Part shown: positions 7,401-14,578 of the stretch, piece by piece
Layout of the letters: every line of letters begins with the position of its first letter
How positions within the stretch are numbered: position 1 is the stretch's first letter
Assembly (NCBI GenBank): GCA_018970845.1
Contig: JAGWVO010000043.1
Span: 1-15,365 of the forward strand
Direction: 5' to 3'
Length of the DNA: 15,365 bases
Origin: Planctomycetota bacterium
GTDB lineage: Bacteria; Planctomycetota; Planctomycetia; Gemmatales; Gemmataceae
Position numbers and translations under genes: made by a program
Notes under the pieces: generated by a model
Seen by the model: only the letters and a program-made list of their open reading frames with translations
Database searches by the model: none
What the model was told of the DNA's origin: nothing

Positions 7401-7838
7401 CGTGGCGAACGAGGCCCCCGACGCGAAGGCGGCAGGGGCCCGGGGCCCGACCGCGGCCAGGCCGATGATCGCCGTCCAAGGCGACCTGATGACAGGCGAC
7501 GCCCCGATGGCGCTGGTGGACGCACCCCCCCTGAAAGGCCCAAGTCGGCCCTTCCCCCGCGCGGGAAGACGCGCAAGGAAATGGATTCGCCCCGTGGCCG
7601 CAGGGATGGCAACAAAACCACCCCTGACGCCGCGCAGTCTCCCGAGGCGGCCACACCGGCCTCCACTCCCGGACCGCGAAGGAACCCAAGGCCCGAAGCG
7701 GCCAAGCCGCAAATATCCGAGGAAGCCTTGGCGGGCCGCAATCCGCTTGGAAGCTTCGCCGAGCTGGCGGCGTTCCTCAATGCCAAGACCAAGCCGGTTG
7801 AAACTCCAGGACAGGCCCCGCAGGAACCGGCCGGGTGA
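4437..7838 (+). CDS. tex: Tex-family S1 RNA-binding protein with large Pro/Ala-rich insertions
   Basis: A 1133-residue member of the Tex/YhgF family (usually about 770 residues), cytoplasmic nucleic-acid-binding proteins linked to transcription. Order of parts: Tex N-terminal helices (about 28-285, with TVPFIARFRKDRTMGLDE and AREKGLGPIAE); a Pro/Ala-rich linker (about 287-375); a YqgF-like RNase H-fold domain starting KRIMGIDPGFRAGCRVAVID (442-461); a second Pro/Ala/Glu-rich insertion (about 524-630) inside that domain; the SIARRLQDPLVEL block (661-673); helix-hairpin-helix repeats (about 720-773); an S1 domain (about 888-956, RGTVLNVVEFGCFIDIG); and an Arg/Gly/Pro-rich tail. Signatures usually well kept in Tex are eroded: GNSNACRPTE for GNGTASRETE, SEAGIPDPEDD for SEAGASVYSAS. 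The start is uncertain: ATG 4437 has a weak GAGA site, and an in-frame GTG at 4416 has none. The gene seems single, with ftsH downstream. Confidence 0.9.
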   Translation: MDQPSEPVAAPAEGQAPSRAGQPGNEFSRIAQDLQIKRVQVEAVARMLDEGATVPFIARFRKDRTMGLDEPAVRQIARRAASIRAFQERKKSLIAGLAQQGKLTPGLEEAIQQAEGPKRLDDLTLPFRQRRRSPAHAAREKGLGPIAEAIWLADPALTSLDAVLGLWADPDLKLEGEARAAAIKAVRDGVIHILAEVVADTADIRSILRDILWGGGRLTTARHPSLAEGQGNEFKEFFSQSEYLRLFPSHKSQQLFRAEKANAVTVRFEWDHEAAARVVRDFFPLHEPENRPAPSYQGGDRGLAPPASAPAESPAPAAVPESPAPDLAVVAAENIPSPEPAAAAPPAPAPQPPAPIRERGSVLPPFAIQPVPPRGPRPELLDQHPHADFLREVASDALNRLLIPAIEREARRELGQRAEELAAAALGRNLFNRLMAPPFPGKRIMGIDPGFRAGCRVAVIDERGRPLEYATIQPHAPHDRTAEAKLKLEELLRKFEVDLIAIGNSNACRPTEFLLSDLLAMFGRRRRGEPEPVAPAPAPAPVNAAPEPPEPAADAPAAPPAEAPAASESSPAEVPSTAGETPAPVAEETPLVFPPAAEGVEKPAAPEPAPANLPPPVPPVDLSGLPEPKEHLAFCVVSEAGIPDPEDDLRGVEAGLRLAVSIARRLQDPLVELSRIEPQQLASASYPFDTNSRVLRDVLADTIESAVGAAGADLNHVNLNLLGRISGLNPVLAREVIARKGGLPGQKFSSREQLREVPGIDQARFDLAAGFLKVESGSEPLDGTWIHPEQYAVARRVLTAAAVDPSDLAKPELRDAVAAKLGQLDLGALHDSLRQAAHSGELACALPSPASLADMVGALARPGRDPRLDHDAPVLRQTVQTIDQLTPGMELRGTVLNVVEFGCFIDIGMREAGLVHISQLANRFVRNPFEYIAVGDLVRVWVLSVDRERSRVSLTMIAPGSERPRGERQPAEPQQARPPRPPRGEGPPRGERGPRREGGRGPGPDRGQADDRRPRRPDDRRRPDGAGGRTPPERPKSALPPRGKTRKEMDSPRGRRDGNKTTPDAAQSPEAATPASTPGPRRNPRPEAAKPQISEEALAGRNPLGSFAELAAFLNAKTKPVETPGQAPQEPAG

Positions 7839-7844
7839 GATGAC

Positions 7845-7850
7845 GGGAGG
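7845..7850 (+). promoter_or_regulatory. Shine-Dalgarno-like GGGAGG before a short reading frame
   Basis: GGGAGG just after the Tex stop codon, only 3 bases before an ATG at 7854. The spacing is short for efficient initiation, but this is the best ribosome-binding sequence in the gap before ftsH. Confidence 0.3.
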
Positions 7851-7853
7851 TTG

Positions 7854-7901
7854 ATGGCGACTTGTGCGGAATGCCACCGGAACCCTAAGATATCATCATA
7901 A
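7854..7901 (+). CDS. possible 15-residue leader peptide with a CxxCH motif upstream of ftsH
   Basis: ATG to TAA, 15 codons, reading MATCAECHRNPKISS. The peptide contains CAECH, the CxxCH pattern of haem or metal binding, but at this length that may be chance. It follows GGGAGG with a 3-base spacer, begins 16 bases after the Tex stop and ends 5 bases before a GGAACC/GGTTCC hairpin in the ftsH leader. The layout (short frame followed at once by a hairpin) resembles a leader peptide. No homology is claimed. Confidence 0.2.
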   Translation: MATCAECHRNPKISS

Positions 7902-7906
7902 ATCAA

Positions 7907-7923
7907 GGAACCGGAATGGTTCC
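7907..7923 (+). repeat. inverted repeat (hairpin) in the ftsH leader
   Basis: GGAACC-ggaat-GGTTCC: a perfect 6-base stem with a 5-base loop. A further copy of GGAACC lies at 7879-7884 inside the short reading frame and could pair with the same GGTTCC. There is no T-run on the plus strand, so it is not a standard terminator for Tex; it may be an operator or an mRNA control element. A smaller dyad, ACCGG-cgg-CCGGT, lies at 7950-7962. Confidence 0.45.
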
Positions 7924-7993
7924 GATCATCGCGCTGCGGGAAATCCGTGACCGGCGGCCGGTGCCAAACATCAGCACGGCGTGAACTTCATTG

Positions 7994-9961
7994 ATGTCCT
8001 CCGACCCGAATTCCCAGAACGACGACAACCAGCGATCTCGCCGCCGCGGACCGGGTGGAGGCAATGTCGGCTCATGGTTCTGGCTGGCACTGGTTGGCGC
8101 CGTGTTGTTCCTTGTGTTTTTCGGCAACAATCTCCAAGGCCGCGGCAGCATCGCCTACAGCCAATTCCTCGAGGCGCTTGGCAAGGCCGACGAGGCGGCC
8201 AAGATCGCGAAAGTCGTTTACCGCGACGAAACCCGCCTTGAGGTATCGCTCCACAAGGGCAAGGACGGCAAGGAGCAAACCCTGGAGTTCTCCGACGGGA
8301 AGAAATCCAACAGCCGGTTTGAGGTCAGGCTGCCGCAAAAGGATGACAAGCTCCTGGCTCGCCTGCAGGAACTGAGCGCCGGAGGCAAAATCACGATCGT
8401 TCAGGAGGAGGATCCGCTCGCGGGCATCGGCACGCTCATCATGTTCTTCCTGCCTGCGATCGTGATCCTGGCCCTGTTCTTCTTCATCCTGCCCCGCATG
8501 CGCGACCCGCTCGGGGGCGGTTTCCTGAGCAACTACATCCGGAGCCCGGCCAGGAAGTACGAGAAGGGCAAGACGCGGATCACCTTCGAAGATGTCGCGG
8601 GGATGGAAAACGCCAAGGCCGAACTGCGGGAAATCGTTGATTTCCTGAAAAGCCCGGAAAAGTTCACCCGGTTGGGAGCCACCGTTCCCAAGGGCGTGCT
8701 GCTGTTCGGTTCCCCCGGCACGGGCAAGACGCTCTTGGCCAAGGCCGTGGCGGGCGAGGCCGGGGTTCCCTTTTACAGCATCAATGGTTCCGAATTCATC
8801 CAGATGTTCGTCGGCGTGGGCGCCAGCCGGGTCCGCGACATGTTCAAGACGGCCAAGGAAAACGCCCCCTGCATCCTGTTCATCGACGAGATCGACGCCG
8901 TGGGCCGTATGCGTGGCGCCGGAGTCGGCGGCGGAAGTGACGAACGCGAGCAGACGCTCAATCAAATCCTTTCGGAAATGGACGGTTTCCAGCCTTCCGA
9001 GACCGTGATCGTGATGGCGGCGACCAACCGGCCGGATGTCCTCGATTCGGCCCTGCTGCGCCCCGGCCGGTTCGACCGCCACATCACCGTGGAACGCCCC
9101 ACATGGCAGGGAAGGCTCGCGATCCTCAAGGTTCACACGCGGAACAAGCCCCTGTCCGACGATGTGAACCTGGAACTGATCGCCCGCAAGATGGTGGGCA
9201 TGACGGGAGCCGACCTGCGCAACCTCGCCAATGAGGCGGCGCTGCTGGCGACGCGCGAGGGCAAGGACCGCCTTCACATGGCCGATTTTGAACGCGCCGC
9301 GGACAGGGTGCTGATTGGCCCCAAGCGCGAGGAGGTCCTCACGGGCGACGACAAGAAGCGGATCGCCAACCATGAGGCCGGCCACGCGCTGGTCACCTGG
9401 CTGATGCCGGGCGCGGACAGGCCCCAGAAGGTTTCCATCATTCCCCGGGGGCAAAGCCTGGGGGTCACCATCACCGTTCCGGATGAGGACAGGTTCCACC
9501 ATGGCCGGGACCAGTTCGAGCGGGAACTGGTGATGACCTTGGGTGGTCGGGCCGCCGATGTGCTTGTCTACAACCAGCCTTACGCCGGCGCCGAGTCCGA
9601 CCTCCGGAAGGCGACCCGCAGGGCCCGCATGATGGTCGCCCACTGGGGAATGTCCGACAGGGTAGGCCCGATGGCGTTCCGCACCGGAGAGGAGCATGTT
9701 TTCCTCGGCAAGGAAATCCACGAGGCCCGCGATTTCAGCGAGGGCATGGCCCTGGTGATCGACGAGGAGGTTTCCAAGATCCTTCGCGAGGCCGACCAGA
9801 AGGCGTTTGGCCTGCTTCAATCGAACCGGAACCTGCTTGACGCCTTCGTCGAGGAACTGACCCAGCGCGAGGAAATGTCGCGTCCGGAAATCGAGGAGGT
9901 GCTGGTGAAGGCCGGTTGGGTGGGAACGCCCTCACCCAGCCTCGAGGCATCCGCCGTCTGA
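7994..9961 (+). CDS. ftsH: ATP-dependent zinc metalloprotease FtsH
   Basis: A 655-residue membrane-anchored AAA+ protease that degrades misfolded membrane proteins and selected regulators. Topology: a short polar N-terminus, transmembrane helix 1 (about 27-44), an extracytoplasmic domain (about 45-143), helix 2 (about 145-166), then the cytoplasmic ATPase with Walker A GSPGTGKT (239-246, Ser for the usual Pro), Walker B ILFIDEID (294-301), pore motif MFVGVG (271-276) and second region of homology TNRPDVLDSALLRPGRFDR (344-362). The protease part has HEAGH (460-464) and the third zinc ligand Asp536 in AGAESDL, where TGAxNDL is commoner; GGRAAD replaces GGRAAE. All catalytic residues are present. 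Start: ATG 7994, with a TTG at 7991 as a one-codon alternative and a TGA just upstream; no clear Shine-Dalgarno is seen. Convergent with the phoR-like gene, 46 bases apart. Confidence 0.98.
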   Translation: MSSDPNSQNDDNQRSRRRGPGGGNVGSWFWLALVGAVLFLVFFGNNLQGRGSIAYSQFLEALGKADEAAKIAKVVYRDETRLEVSLHKGKDGKEQTLEFSDGKKSNSRFEVRLPQKDDKLLARLQELSAGGKITIVQEEDPLAGIGTLIMFFLPAIVILALFFFILPRMRDPLGGGFLSNYIRSPARKYEKGKTRITFEDVAGMENAKAELREIVDFLKSPEKFTRLGATVPKGVLLFGSPGTGKTLLAKAVAGEAGVPFYSINGSEFIQMFVGVGASRVRDMFKTAKENAPCILFIDEIDAVGRMRGAGVGGGSDEREQTLNQILSEMDGFQPSETVIVMAATNRPDVLDSALLRPGRFDRHITVERPTWQGRLAILKVHTRNKPLSDDVNLELIARKMVGMTGADLRNLANEAALLATREGKDRLHMADFERAADRVLIGPKREEVLTGDDKKRIANHEAGHALVTWLMPGADRPQKVSIIPRGQSLGVTITVPDEDRFHHGRDQFERELVMTLGGRAADVLVYNQPYAGAESDLRKATRRARMMVAHWGMSDRVGPMAFRTGEEHVFLGKEIHEARDFSEGMALVIDEEVSKILREADQKAFGLLQSNRNLLDAFVEELTQREEMSRPEIEEVLVKAGWVGTPSPSLEASAV

Positions 9962-10007
9962 GAGCCCGAGCCCGGCCCCCCGCGAAAAGCCAACAGACCG
10001 CTGACAA

Positions 10008-11465
10008 TCAAGCCCTCGGCAGGGTGACCGTGAAGCTTGTCCCCTTGCCTGGAATGCTCTTGGCGGCGATTAGCCCGCCTTGCGCCTGCAGCATGTGCTT
10101 CACGATCGAAAGGCCCAGTCCCGTTCCGCCCATTTCCCGGCTTCTCGCCTTGTCCACCCGGTAAAACCGTTCAAAGATCCGGGGTAGGTCTTGCGCCGGA
10201 ATTCCGATGCCGTTGTCCGTGACGGTGAAGCTCGCGTGGTCGTCACCGGACGACCAACCCAGGCGAATTTGCCCGCCTTCGGGGGTGTATTTCACGGCGT
10301 TGTCGACAAGGTTGTCGAGGATTTGAGCGAGCGACTCCTCGTCGACCCAAACATCGCAGCGACCAACGCCGCCTTCAAGCACGATGGTTTGGCGGCGGGC
10401 CTCGGCGCGCTCCCTAAGCCGTTCCTGGCAGGCGCCGAGGGCCTTGCCGAGCGGGACAGCCTGCGGAGCGTAAATCTCCTGGCCCGACTCGATGCGAGCA
10501 AGGCTGAGCAAGTCGACGATGAGATAACCGAGCCTTTCGCCCTGCTGAATGATCTGGTCGATGAACCTTCCCCTTTGCTCCAAGTCATCCATGGCGCCCG
10601 ACTGGAGCGTCTCGGCGCAAATCTTGATGACCGAGAGCGGAGTTTTCAGTTCATGCGACACATTGGCCACGAATTCCTGCCTGAGCCTCTCGAGCCTGCG
10701 GAGTTCGGTGGTGTCGTGCAGAACGACGACGGCCCCCCTCGAACGGCCTTCCGGACCGAAAGGGAGGCGGGCGGCGTGCACGGCCAGGCTTCTGGCCTTG
10801 GCTCCCGGCCAGGAAAGTTCCTTCCTAACGGGTTCGGCGCCCCCCATCGCCTCCTCGACGGCCGCTATCACCGGCCTTTGCCGGACCATTTCCCATAGCC
10901 TCCTGCCCTCGGGCCGCCGACTGGCCGAAAGGTCGAGGAGATCAATCGCCCGCTCATTGGCGAACAAGACCCGCTGCTCGGCATCAAGCGCCAGCACCCC
11001 TTCGACCATGCCGCCGAGGATGGCACGCAATTGGTCAGTTTCCTCGTCGATCTGCGCGATCTGCGAGGCAAGCCTGTCCGCCATCCTGTTGAAGGCCTTC
11101 GCCAACTCGACCAATTCACCGGCATCGGAAACGGGCATCGCGGCGACCGGGCCGCCACCCTGTCCGGTGCGTTCGGCGAACGCGACAAGCTCGTTCAACG
11201 GGCGGGAAACCGAACGGGACACGCTCCAGGCCATGAACACGGCCCAGCCGGCGCCGAAAAGGCCGGTGACGGCAACGCCGAGGTGAAACTCCCAAGTGGC
11301 CGACGGAACAAACACCGCCAGCGCGATCTCCGCGGCCAGGCACATCGCCGCGACCAGGGATGCCATGGGATACAGGAACCTGCGGAAAAGGCGATCCGTC
11401 CCGCTTGGCTTGGCGGCCGTCGCTCCAACGGTTCCGGATCCGGGATTGGAGGCGGCGACGGACAC
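10008..11465 (-). CDS. phoR: PhoR-like sensor histidine kinase
   Basis: A 485-residue membrane histidine kinase, probably the phosphate sensor that phosphorylates a PhoB-type regulator. After a polar N-terminus come two transmembrane helices (about 32-53 and 61-82) joined by only a few residues, so there is no real extracytoplasmic sensor; then a HAMP-like segment (about 83-136), a PAS-type domain (about 147-255), HisKA with VSHELKTPL and phospho-acceptor His271, and HATPase with the N box DNLVDNAVKY (384-393), DNGIGIP (417-423), an F box FERFYR (431-436) and GGTGLGLSIVKH (446-457). The short loop and PAS domain are typical of PhoR, which senses phosphate through the Pst transporter and PhoU. 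The start is a GTG, 24 bases after the permease stop, with only a weak GGGGA site; the next in-frame Met (34) would cut the first helix. Last of the pstS-pstCA-phoR run. The symbol rests partly on context. Confidence 0.85.
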   Translation of the reverse strand: MSVAASNPGSGTVGATAAKPSGTDRLFRRFLYPMASLVAAMCLAAEIALAVFVPSATWEFHLGVAVTGLFGAGWAVFMAWSVSRSVSRPLNELVAFAERTGQGGGPVAAMPVSDAGELVELAKAFNRMADRLASQIAQIDEETDQLRAILGGMVEGVLALDAEQRVLFANERAIDLLDLSASRRPEGRRLWEMVRQRPVIAAVEEAMGGAEPVRKELSWPGAKARSLAVHAARLPFGPEGRSRGAVVVLHDTTELRRLERLRQEFVANVSHELKTPLSVIKICAETLQSGAMDDLEQRGRFIDQIIQQGERLGYLIVDLLSLARIESGQEIYAPQAVPLGKALGACQERLRERAEARRQTIVLEGGVGRCDVWVDEESLAQILDNLVDNAVKYTPEGGQIRLGWSSGDDHASFTVTDNGIGIPAQDLPRIFERFYRVDKARSREMGGTGLGLSIVKHMLQAQGGLIAAKSIPGKGTSFTVTLPRA

Positions 11466-11489
11466 GGAGGCGGTTCCCCGAACCGGTTA

Positions 11490-13388
11490 TCAGCCGGACC
11501 TGCTGGCGGCGACGCCGCCCCTTCCGGCGACAACCCTCATGGCGATGTTCACGGCCAGGACGAAGGTGAGCAGCACAAAGGCGCCGCACCAGGCGAGATG
11601 CTGCTCCTCGAGCTTGTCGCTCATGGCGTAATTGTAAATGTAATATGTCAGGAAAGGCATTCTTTCGGACATGTCGGATACCACGAAAAGCGGATGGATC
11701 CCGTCCTCGAGCCCGGGCTGCCAGTAGTTGCTGTTGCCGGCAGTGAACAGCAGTGGAGCGGTTTCACCGGCAATGCGAGCCATTCCGAGGAAGACGCCGG
11801 TGACAATCGCGGTGGTCGCGGCCGGCAGGATGACCCGGAGGATGGTTTGCGCCGGGGTCGCCCCGAGGGCGTAACTGGCCCGCCGCAGGGTGTCGGGAAC
11901 CGTCAGCAGCGCTTCCTCGGCGGTGCGAAGGACGATCGGCATCATCATGATCGAAAGGGCGAAGACCCCGGCCCAGCCGGTCGGATGCGGGGCCAGCCAC
12001 CGGCCCAGCAACTGGATGAGCATGGCATGGGCGACCAGTCCGACCAGCACGCTGGGAACGCCCGTGAGGATTTCCGCGCAGAAGCGCGCCGCCTTGGCCA
12101 GCTTGGTCTTGCGGTACTCGACGCAGTAGACGGCCGCGAGCACGCCCATGGGAGCGGCGATGACCGTGGCCCAGCCCACGAGCATCATCGTTCCGATGAT
12201 GGCATGGCCGAGTCCGGGACGGGATTCCCCATTCACCTGGGTGTTGGCGGCATGAAGGAAGAAATCGGCGCTCAGTTGCCCGGCGCCGGCCGAGGTGACC
12301 TGCCAGAAGATATGGAAGAGCGGCACCATGAGGATGACCACGCACAGCATCAGCACGAATGTCATGAGGAAGTTGAACCGCGCCGGCCACGGACTCACGG
12401 GAGGAAGCGGAATCGACGCCTGGGCCAGCGCGAGCTTGACCGCGGGCACATCATTGCCGGAGGAAGGAGGCTCGCTTGCCGGTTGGGACGGCAGCGCGGT
12501 GCGCTTCAGCAACCATCGGGCGAGCAGGTTGATGGCCACCGAAACCACAAAGAGAACCAGGCCCAACGCCACAAGGACGGATCGGTGCCGGTCATCGGCG
12601 GCACCGGGCATCTCATTGGCGATGACCGCGGGAATGGAATAACCCGGCTCGGCGACCGACAAGGGAACCTTGGCCGAGTTGCCGATGACCATGGCGACCG
12701 CCATGGTTTCGCCCAATGCCCGTCCCAAGGCGAGGAATCCGCCGCCGATGATCCCCGAACGGGCGTTCGGGAGGACCACGCTCCAGATGGTCTGCCAGCG
12801 GGTCGCACCCAGGGCGTAGGCTCCCATCCTCTGGGTGACTGGCACGGCGCGCAGGGCGTCGAGGGTGACGGCCGTGATATAGGGAACCACCATCAGGGCC
12901 AGCACCAGTCCGGCGGTCAGCAAGCCGCGTCCGCCCGTCGCCTGGAGTCCCACGGCGGCGTAGGCCGACTGAAGCAAGGGCACAAGGAAGATAATGCCCC
13001 AGAACCCGTAAACAACCGACGGGATGGCCGCCAAAAGTTCCACGAGGAATCCGGCCGTGAGCCGGATGGCCGGCTTGGCGATTTCCGCCAGGTAGGTCGC
13101 CGCGCCGATGCCTACGGGCACGGCGACAAGCATCGCGATGGCGCTGGTGACAAGGGTGCCATAGACGAAAGGCAGGGCGCCGAAACGCCCTTGGGCGACA
13201 TTCCATTCCCCCGAGGTGAAAAAGCCCCAACCTTGGGCCTCAAGGGCGGGCCTGGCCTGGAGAGCCAGCACGGACGCTGAAAGGACGAGGGCAAGCGGCG
13301 GCAAAAAGGCCGCGCCGGCGGTCAGGGCGCGCAAGACCGCGCTGCCCCAGTCACCCACCGGCTTGGTCGTTGGCGAAACAGCGCTCAT
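11490..13388 (-). CDS. fused phosphate ABC transporter permease PstC-PstA
   Basis: One uninterrupted 632-residue frame joins the two permease subunits that are normally separate proteins of about 300 residues each. The first half (about 1-296) is PstC-like: hydrophobic helices, VELLAAIPSVVYGFWGI (116-132), and the ATPase-contact loop GATRWQTIWSVVLPNA (194-209) followed by GRALGETMAV (222-231). A Pro/Ser-rich linker (about 297-335) leads to the PstA-like half: AEILTGVPSVLVGL (438-451), GATPAQTILRVILPAA (509-524) and GETAPLLFTAG (541-551). Each half keeps its own contact loop, so both should dock on the ATPase PstB and form the whole membrane channel for phosphate. ATG 13388 is preferred (GGGGTGGGG just upstream); GTG 13397 would add 3 residues. 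It follows pstS by 13 bases. No pstB is in the window. Confidence 0.94.
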   Translation of the reverse strand: MSAVSPTTKPVGDWGSAVLRALTAGAAFLPPLALVLSASVLALQARPALEAQGWGFFTSGEWNVAQGRFGALPFVYGTLVTSAIAMLVAVPVGIGAATYLAEIAKPAIRLTAGFLVELLAAIPSVVYGFWGIIFLVPLLQSAYAAVGLQATGGRGLLTAGLVLALMVVPYITAVTLDALRAVPVTQRMGAYALGATRWQTIWSVVLPNARSGIIGGGFLALGRALGETMAVAMVIGNSAKVPLSVAEPGYSIPAVIANEMPGAADDRHRSVLVALGLVLFVVSVAINLLARWLLKRTALPSQPASEPPSSGNDVPAVKLALAQASIPLPPVSPWPARFNFLMTFVLMLCVVILMVPLFHIFWQVTSAGAGQLSADFFLHAANTQVNGESRPGLGHAIIGTMMLVGWATVIAAPMGVLAAVYCVEYRKTKLAKAARFCAEILTGVPSVLVGLVAHAMLIQLLGRWLAPHPTGWAGVFALSIMMMPIVLRTAEEALLTVPDTLRRASYALGATPAQTILRVILPAATTAIVTGVFLGMARIAGETAPLLFTAGNSNYWQPGLEDGIHPLFVVSDMSERMPFLTYYIYNYAMSDKLEEQHLAWCGAFVLLTFVLAVNIAMRVVAGRGGVAASRSG

Positions 13389-13401
13389 GCGCCCCACCCC
13401 G

Positions 13402-14469
13402 CTACTTGGCCAATGAGCCTAGCATGGCCTTGGCCTTCGAGGCGATCGCCTCCGGAAGGCGCGCGTAGTTTTCGCCAGGTGCCGACTTTTGTCCCTCGTC
13501 CGAAAGGGCCCAGGACAGGGCCTTGACGATGGCGGCGAGCTTGTCCGACCTGAGATCCTTCTTGAAAACGGCCCAGACGGTGCCGCAGACCGGATAGCTT
13601 CCGTCGCCAGGAAGGTTGTTCAGGCTAACCACGAGGTCGTCAGGAATGTCCTTCAGGGATCCGGCGGCGGCGGTGACAGCGTCGAGCGATGGCTCGATGA
13701 ACTTGCCCGCCGCGTTCCTCAGAACCGCGCTCTTGAGGTTCTTCTTTTCCAGCGCGAAGGAAAGCTCGACATAACCGATCGCTCCGGGGGTTTGCTCGAC
13801 AAGGCTGGCGACGCCGGCGTTCTTCTGGCCGCCTTGTCCCACGGGCCAGGCCGGCTGGGTGCCGGCGCCCACCTTCGACTTCCAGCCAGGACTTACCGCG
13901 CTGAGGTAGTTGGTGAAGATGAAGCTGGTGCCGCTGCCGTCGGCCCTCTGGCAGACGGTGATCTGCTTGTCGGGAAGGTTCGTCCCCTCATTCAGCCTGG
14001 CGATGGCGGCGTCATTCCAGTTCTTGATGTCGCCAAGGTAGATCGAGGCGATGGTCGGGCCATCCAGCCTCACGGGCGACTTGAGCTCGGGCAGGTTGTA
14101 GACGACGACAACCCCGCCCATCACCAGGGGAACCTGAGCCACCTTGTCGGCGCCGCCGGCCTTGGAGATCTGGTCGGCTGAGAGTGGGGCGTCGGTGCAA
14201 CCGAATTCAGTTTCACCGCTCAGCATGTCCTGGATGCCCTTGCCCGAGCCTGTCGCCTGATAATCGATGCGGGCGCCCTGGGTCTCAAACGACGGAGCCC
14301 ATTTTTTCATCATGCGCTCGACAAAGCTGGAACCTGTCGCCCGGATGCGGACAACAGCGCCGGATGCCGGCCCGGTGGAATCGCCCTTGCCATGGGACCC
14401 GCCTCGTTCAGCGCAACCCGTGGCCAGGGCGCACGCGGCGACGCCGGCCAGCAGTCCGAAACCTCGCAT
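13402..14469 (-). CDS. pstS: phosphate-binding lipoprotein PstS
   Basis: A 355-residue substrate-binding protein of the Pst phosphate ABC transporter, tethered to the membrane outside the cytoplasm. The signal peptide ends in a lipobox, LATGC, with lipidated Cys19. Phosphate-site blocks are present: ATGSSF early in the mature part (the usual GAGATFP position), YQATGSGKGI and FGCTDAPLS in the first lobe, RADGSGTSFIFTNYL in the second, and WPVGQGGQKNAGVA followed by TPGAIGYVE. Length is normal. The ATG at 14469 is chosen because it begins a proper lipoprotein signal and has GGAG with an 8-base spacer; a start 16 codons further up (14517) would spoil the signal. First gene of the run pstS-pstCA-phoR, with candidate Pho boxes upstream. 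Confidence 0.95.
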   Translation of the reverse strand: MRGFGLLAGVAACALATGCAERGGSHGKGDSTGPASGAVVRIRATGSSFVERMMKKWAPSFETQGARIDYQATGSGKGIQDMLSGETEFGCTDAPLSADQISKAGGADKVAQVPLVMGGVVVVYNLPELKSPVRLDGPTIASIYLGDIKNWNDAAIARLNEGTNLPDKQITVCQRADGSGTSFIFTNYLSAVSPGWKSKVGAGTQPAWPVGQGGQKNAGVASLVEQTPGAIGYVELSFALEKKNLKSAVLRNAAGKFIEPSLDAVTAAAGSLKDIPDDLVVSLNNLPGDGSYPVCGTVWAVFKKDLRSDKLAAIVKALSWALSDEGQKSAPGENYARLPEAIASKAKAMLGSLAK

Positions 14470-14477
14470 GGGAAAAA

Positions 14478-14481
14478 CTCC
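14478..14481 (-). promoter_or_regulatory. ribosome binding site of pstS
   Basis: GGAG on the minus strand, 8 bases before the ATG at 14469. It decides that start over the in-frame start at 14517, which lacks a good site and would put 16 extra residues ahead of the lipoprotein signal. Confidence 0.7.
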
Positions 14482-14518
14482 GAAAGTAATGCGGCCAAAC
14501 CGGCTATCGAGCCTCACC

Positions 14519-14578
14519 CGGACAGGTTAGAAGATTGAACCATGAAATCGCCCGGGGCCATGTGAATGAATCGTGAAA
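14519..14578 (-). promoter_or_regulatory. candidate Pho-box-like direct repeats upstream of pstS
   Basis: On the minus strand, TTCAC occurs twice exactly 11 bases apart (14577-14573 and 14566-14562), within TTTCACG and ATTCACA. Further on, TTTCATG (14547-14541), AATCTTC (14536-14530) and CTGTCCG (14525-14519) also start at 11-base steps. PhoB boxes are 7-base repeats of the CTGTCAT kind at 11-base period, so this fits in spacing and partly in sequence. The first pair overlaps the start codon of the divergent glycosyltransferase. Confidence 0.4.

Noticed and set aside
7863..7877. The CxxCH in the short frame before ftsH as a c-type cytochrome fragment
   Set aside because: No signal peptide, no flanking cytochrome sequence and only 15 codons; kept only as a possible leader peptide.
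5582..7906. A 774-codon minus-strand frame opposite the Tex gene
   Set aside because: Ser/Arg/Gly-rich low-complexity translation without motifs, fully antisense to a gene with a clear domain order.
8072..9820. A 582-codon minus-strand frame opposite ftsH
   Set aside because: No motifs; it is the mirror of a strongly conserved ATPase/protease frame.
9962..10007. Bidirectional terminator between ftsH and the phoR-like gene
   Set aside because: I found only a weak GTCTG...CAGAC pairing with a long loop and no T-run, so I cannot support a terminator.
11031..13280. A 749-codon plus-strand open frame opposite pstCA and the phoR-like gene
   Set aside because: Its translation is rich in Gly/Arg/His/Asp with no recognisable domain, and it lies antisense to two clearly conserved genes; long antisense frames are expected at this GC content.
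14470..14517. N-terminal extension of PstS
   Set aside because: It would put 16 residues ahead of a standard lipoprotein signal; the ATG at 14469 has a good ribosome binding site.
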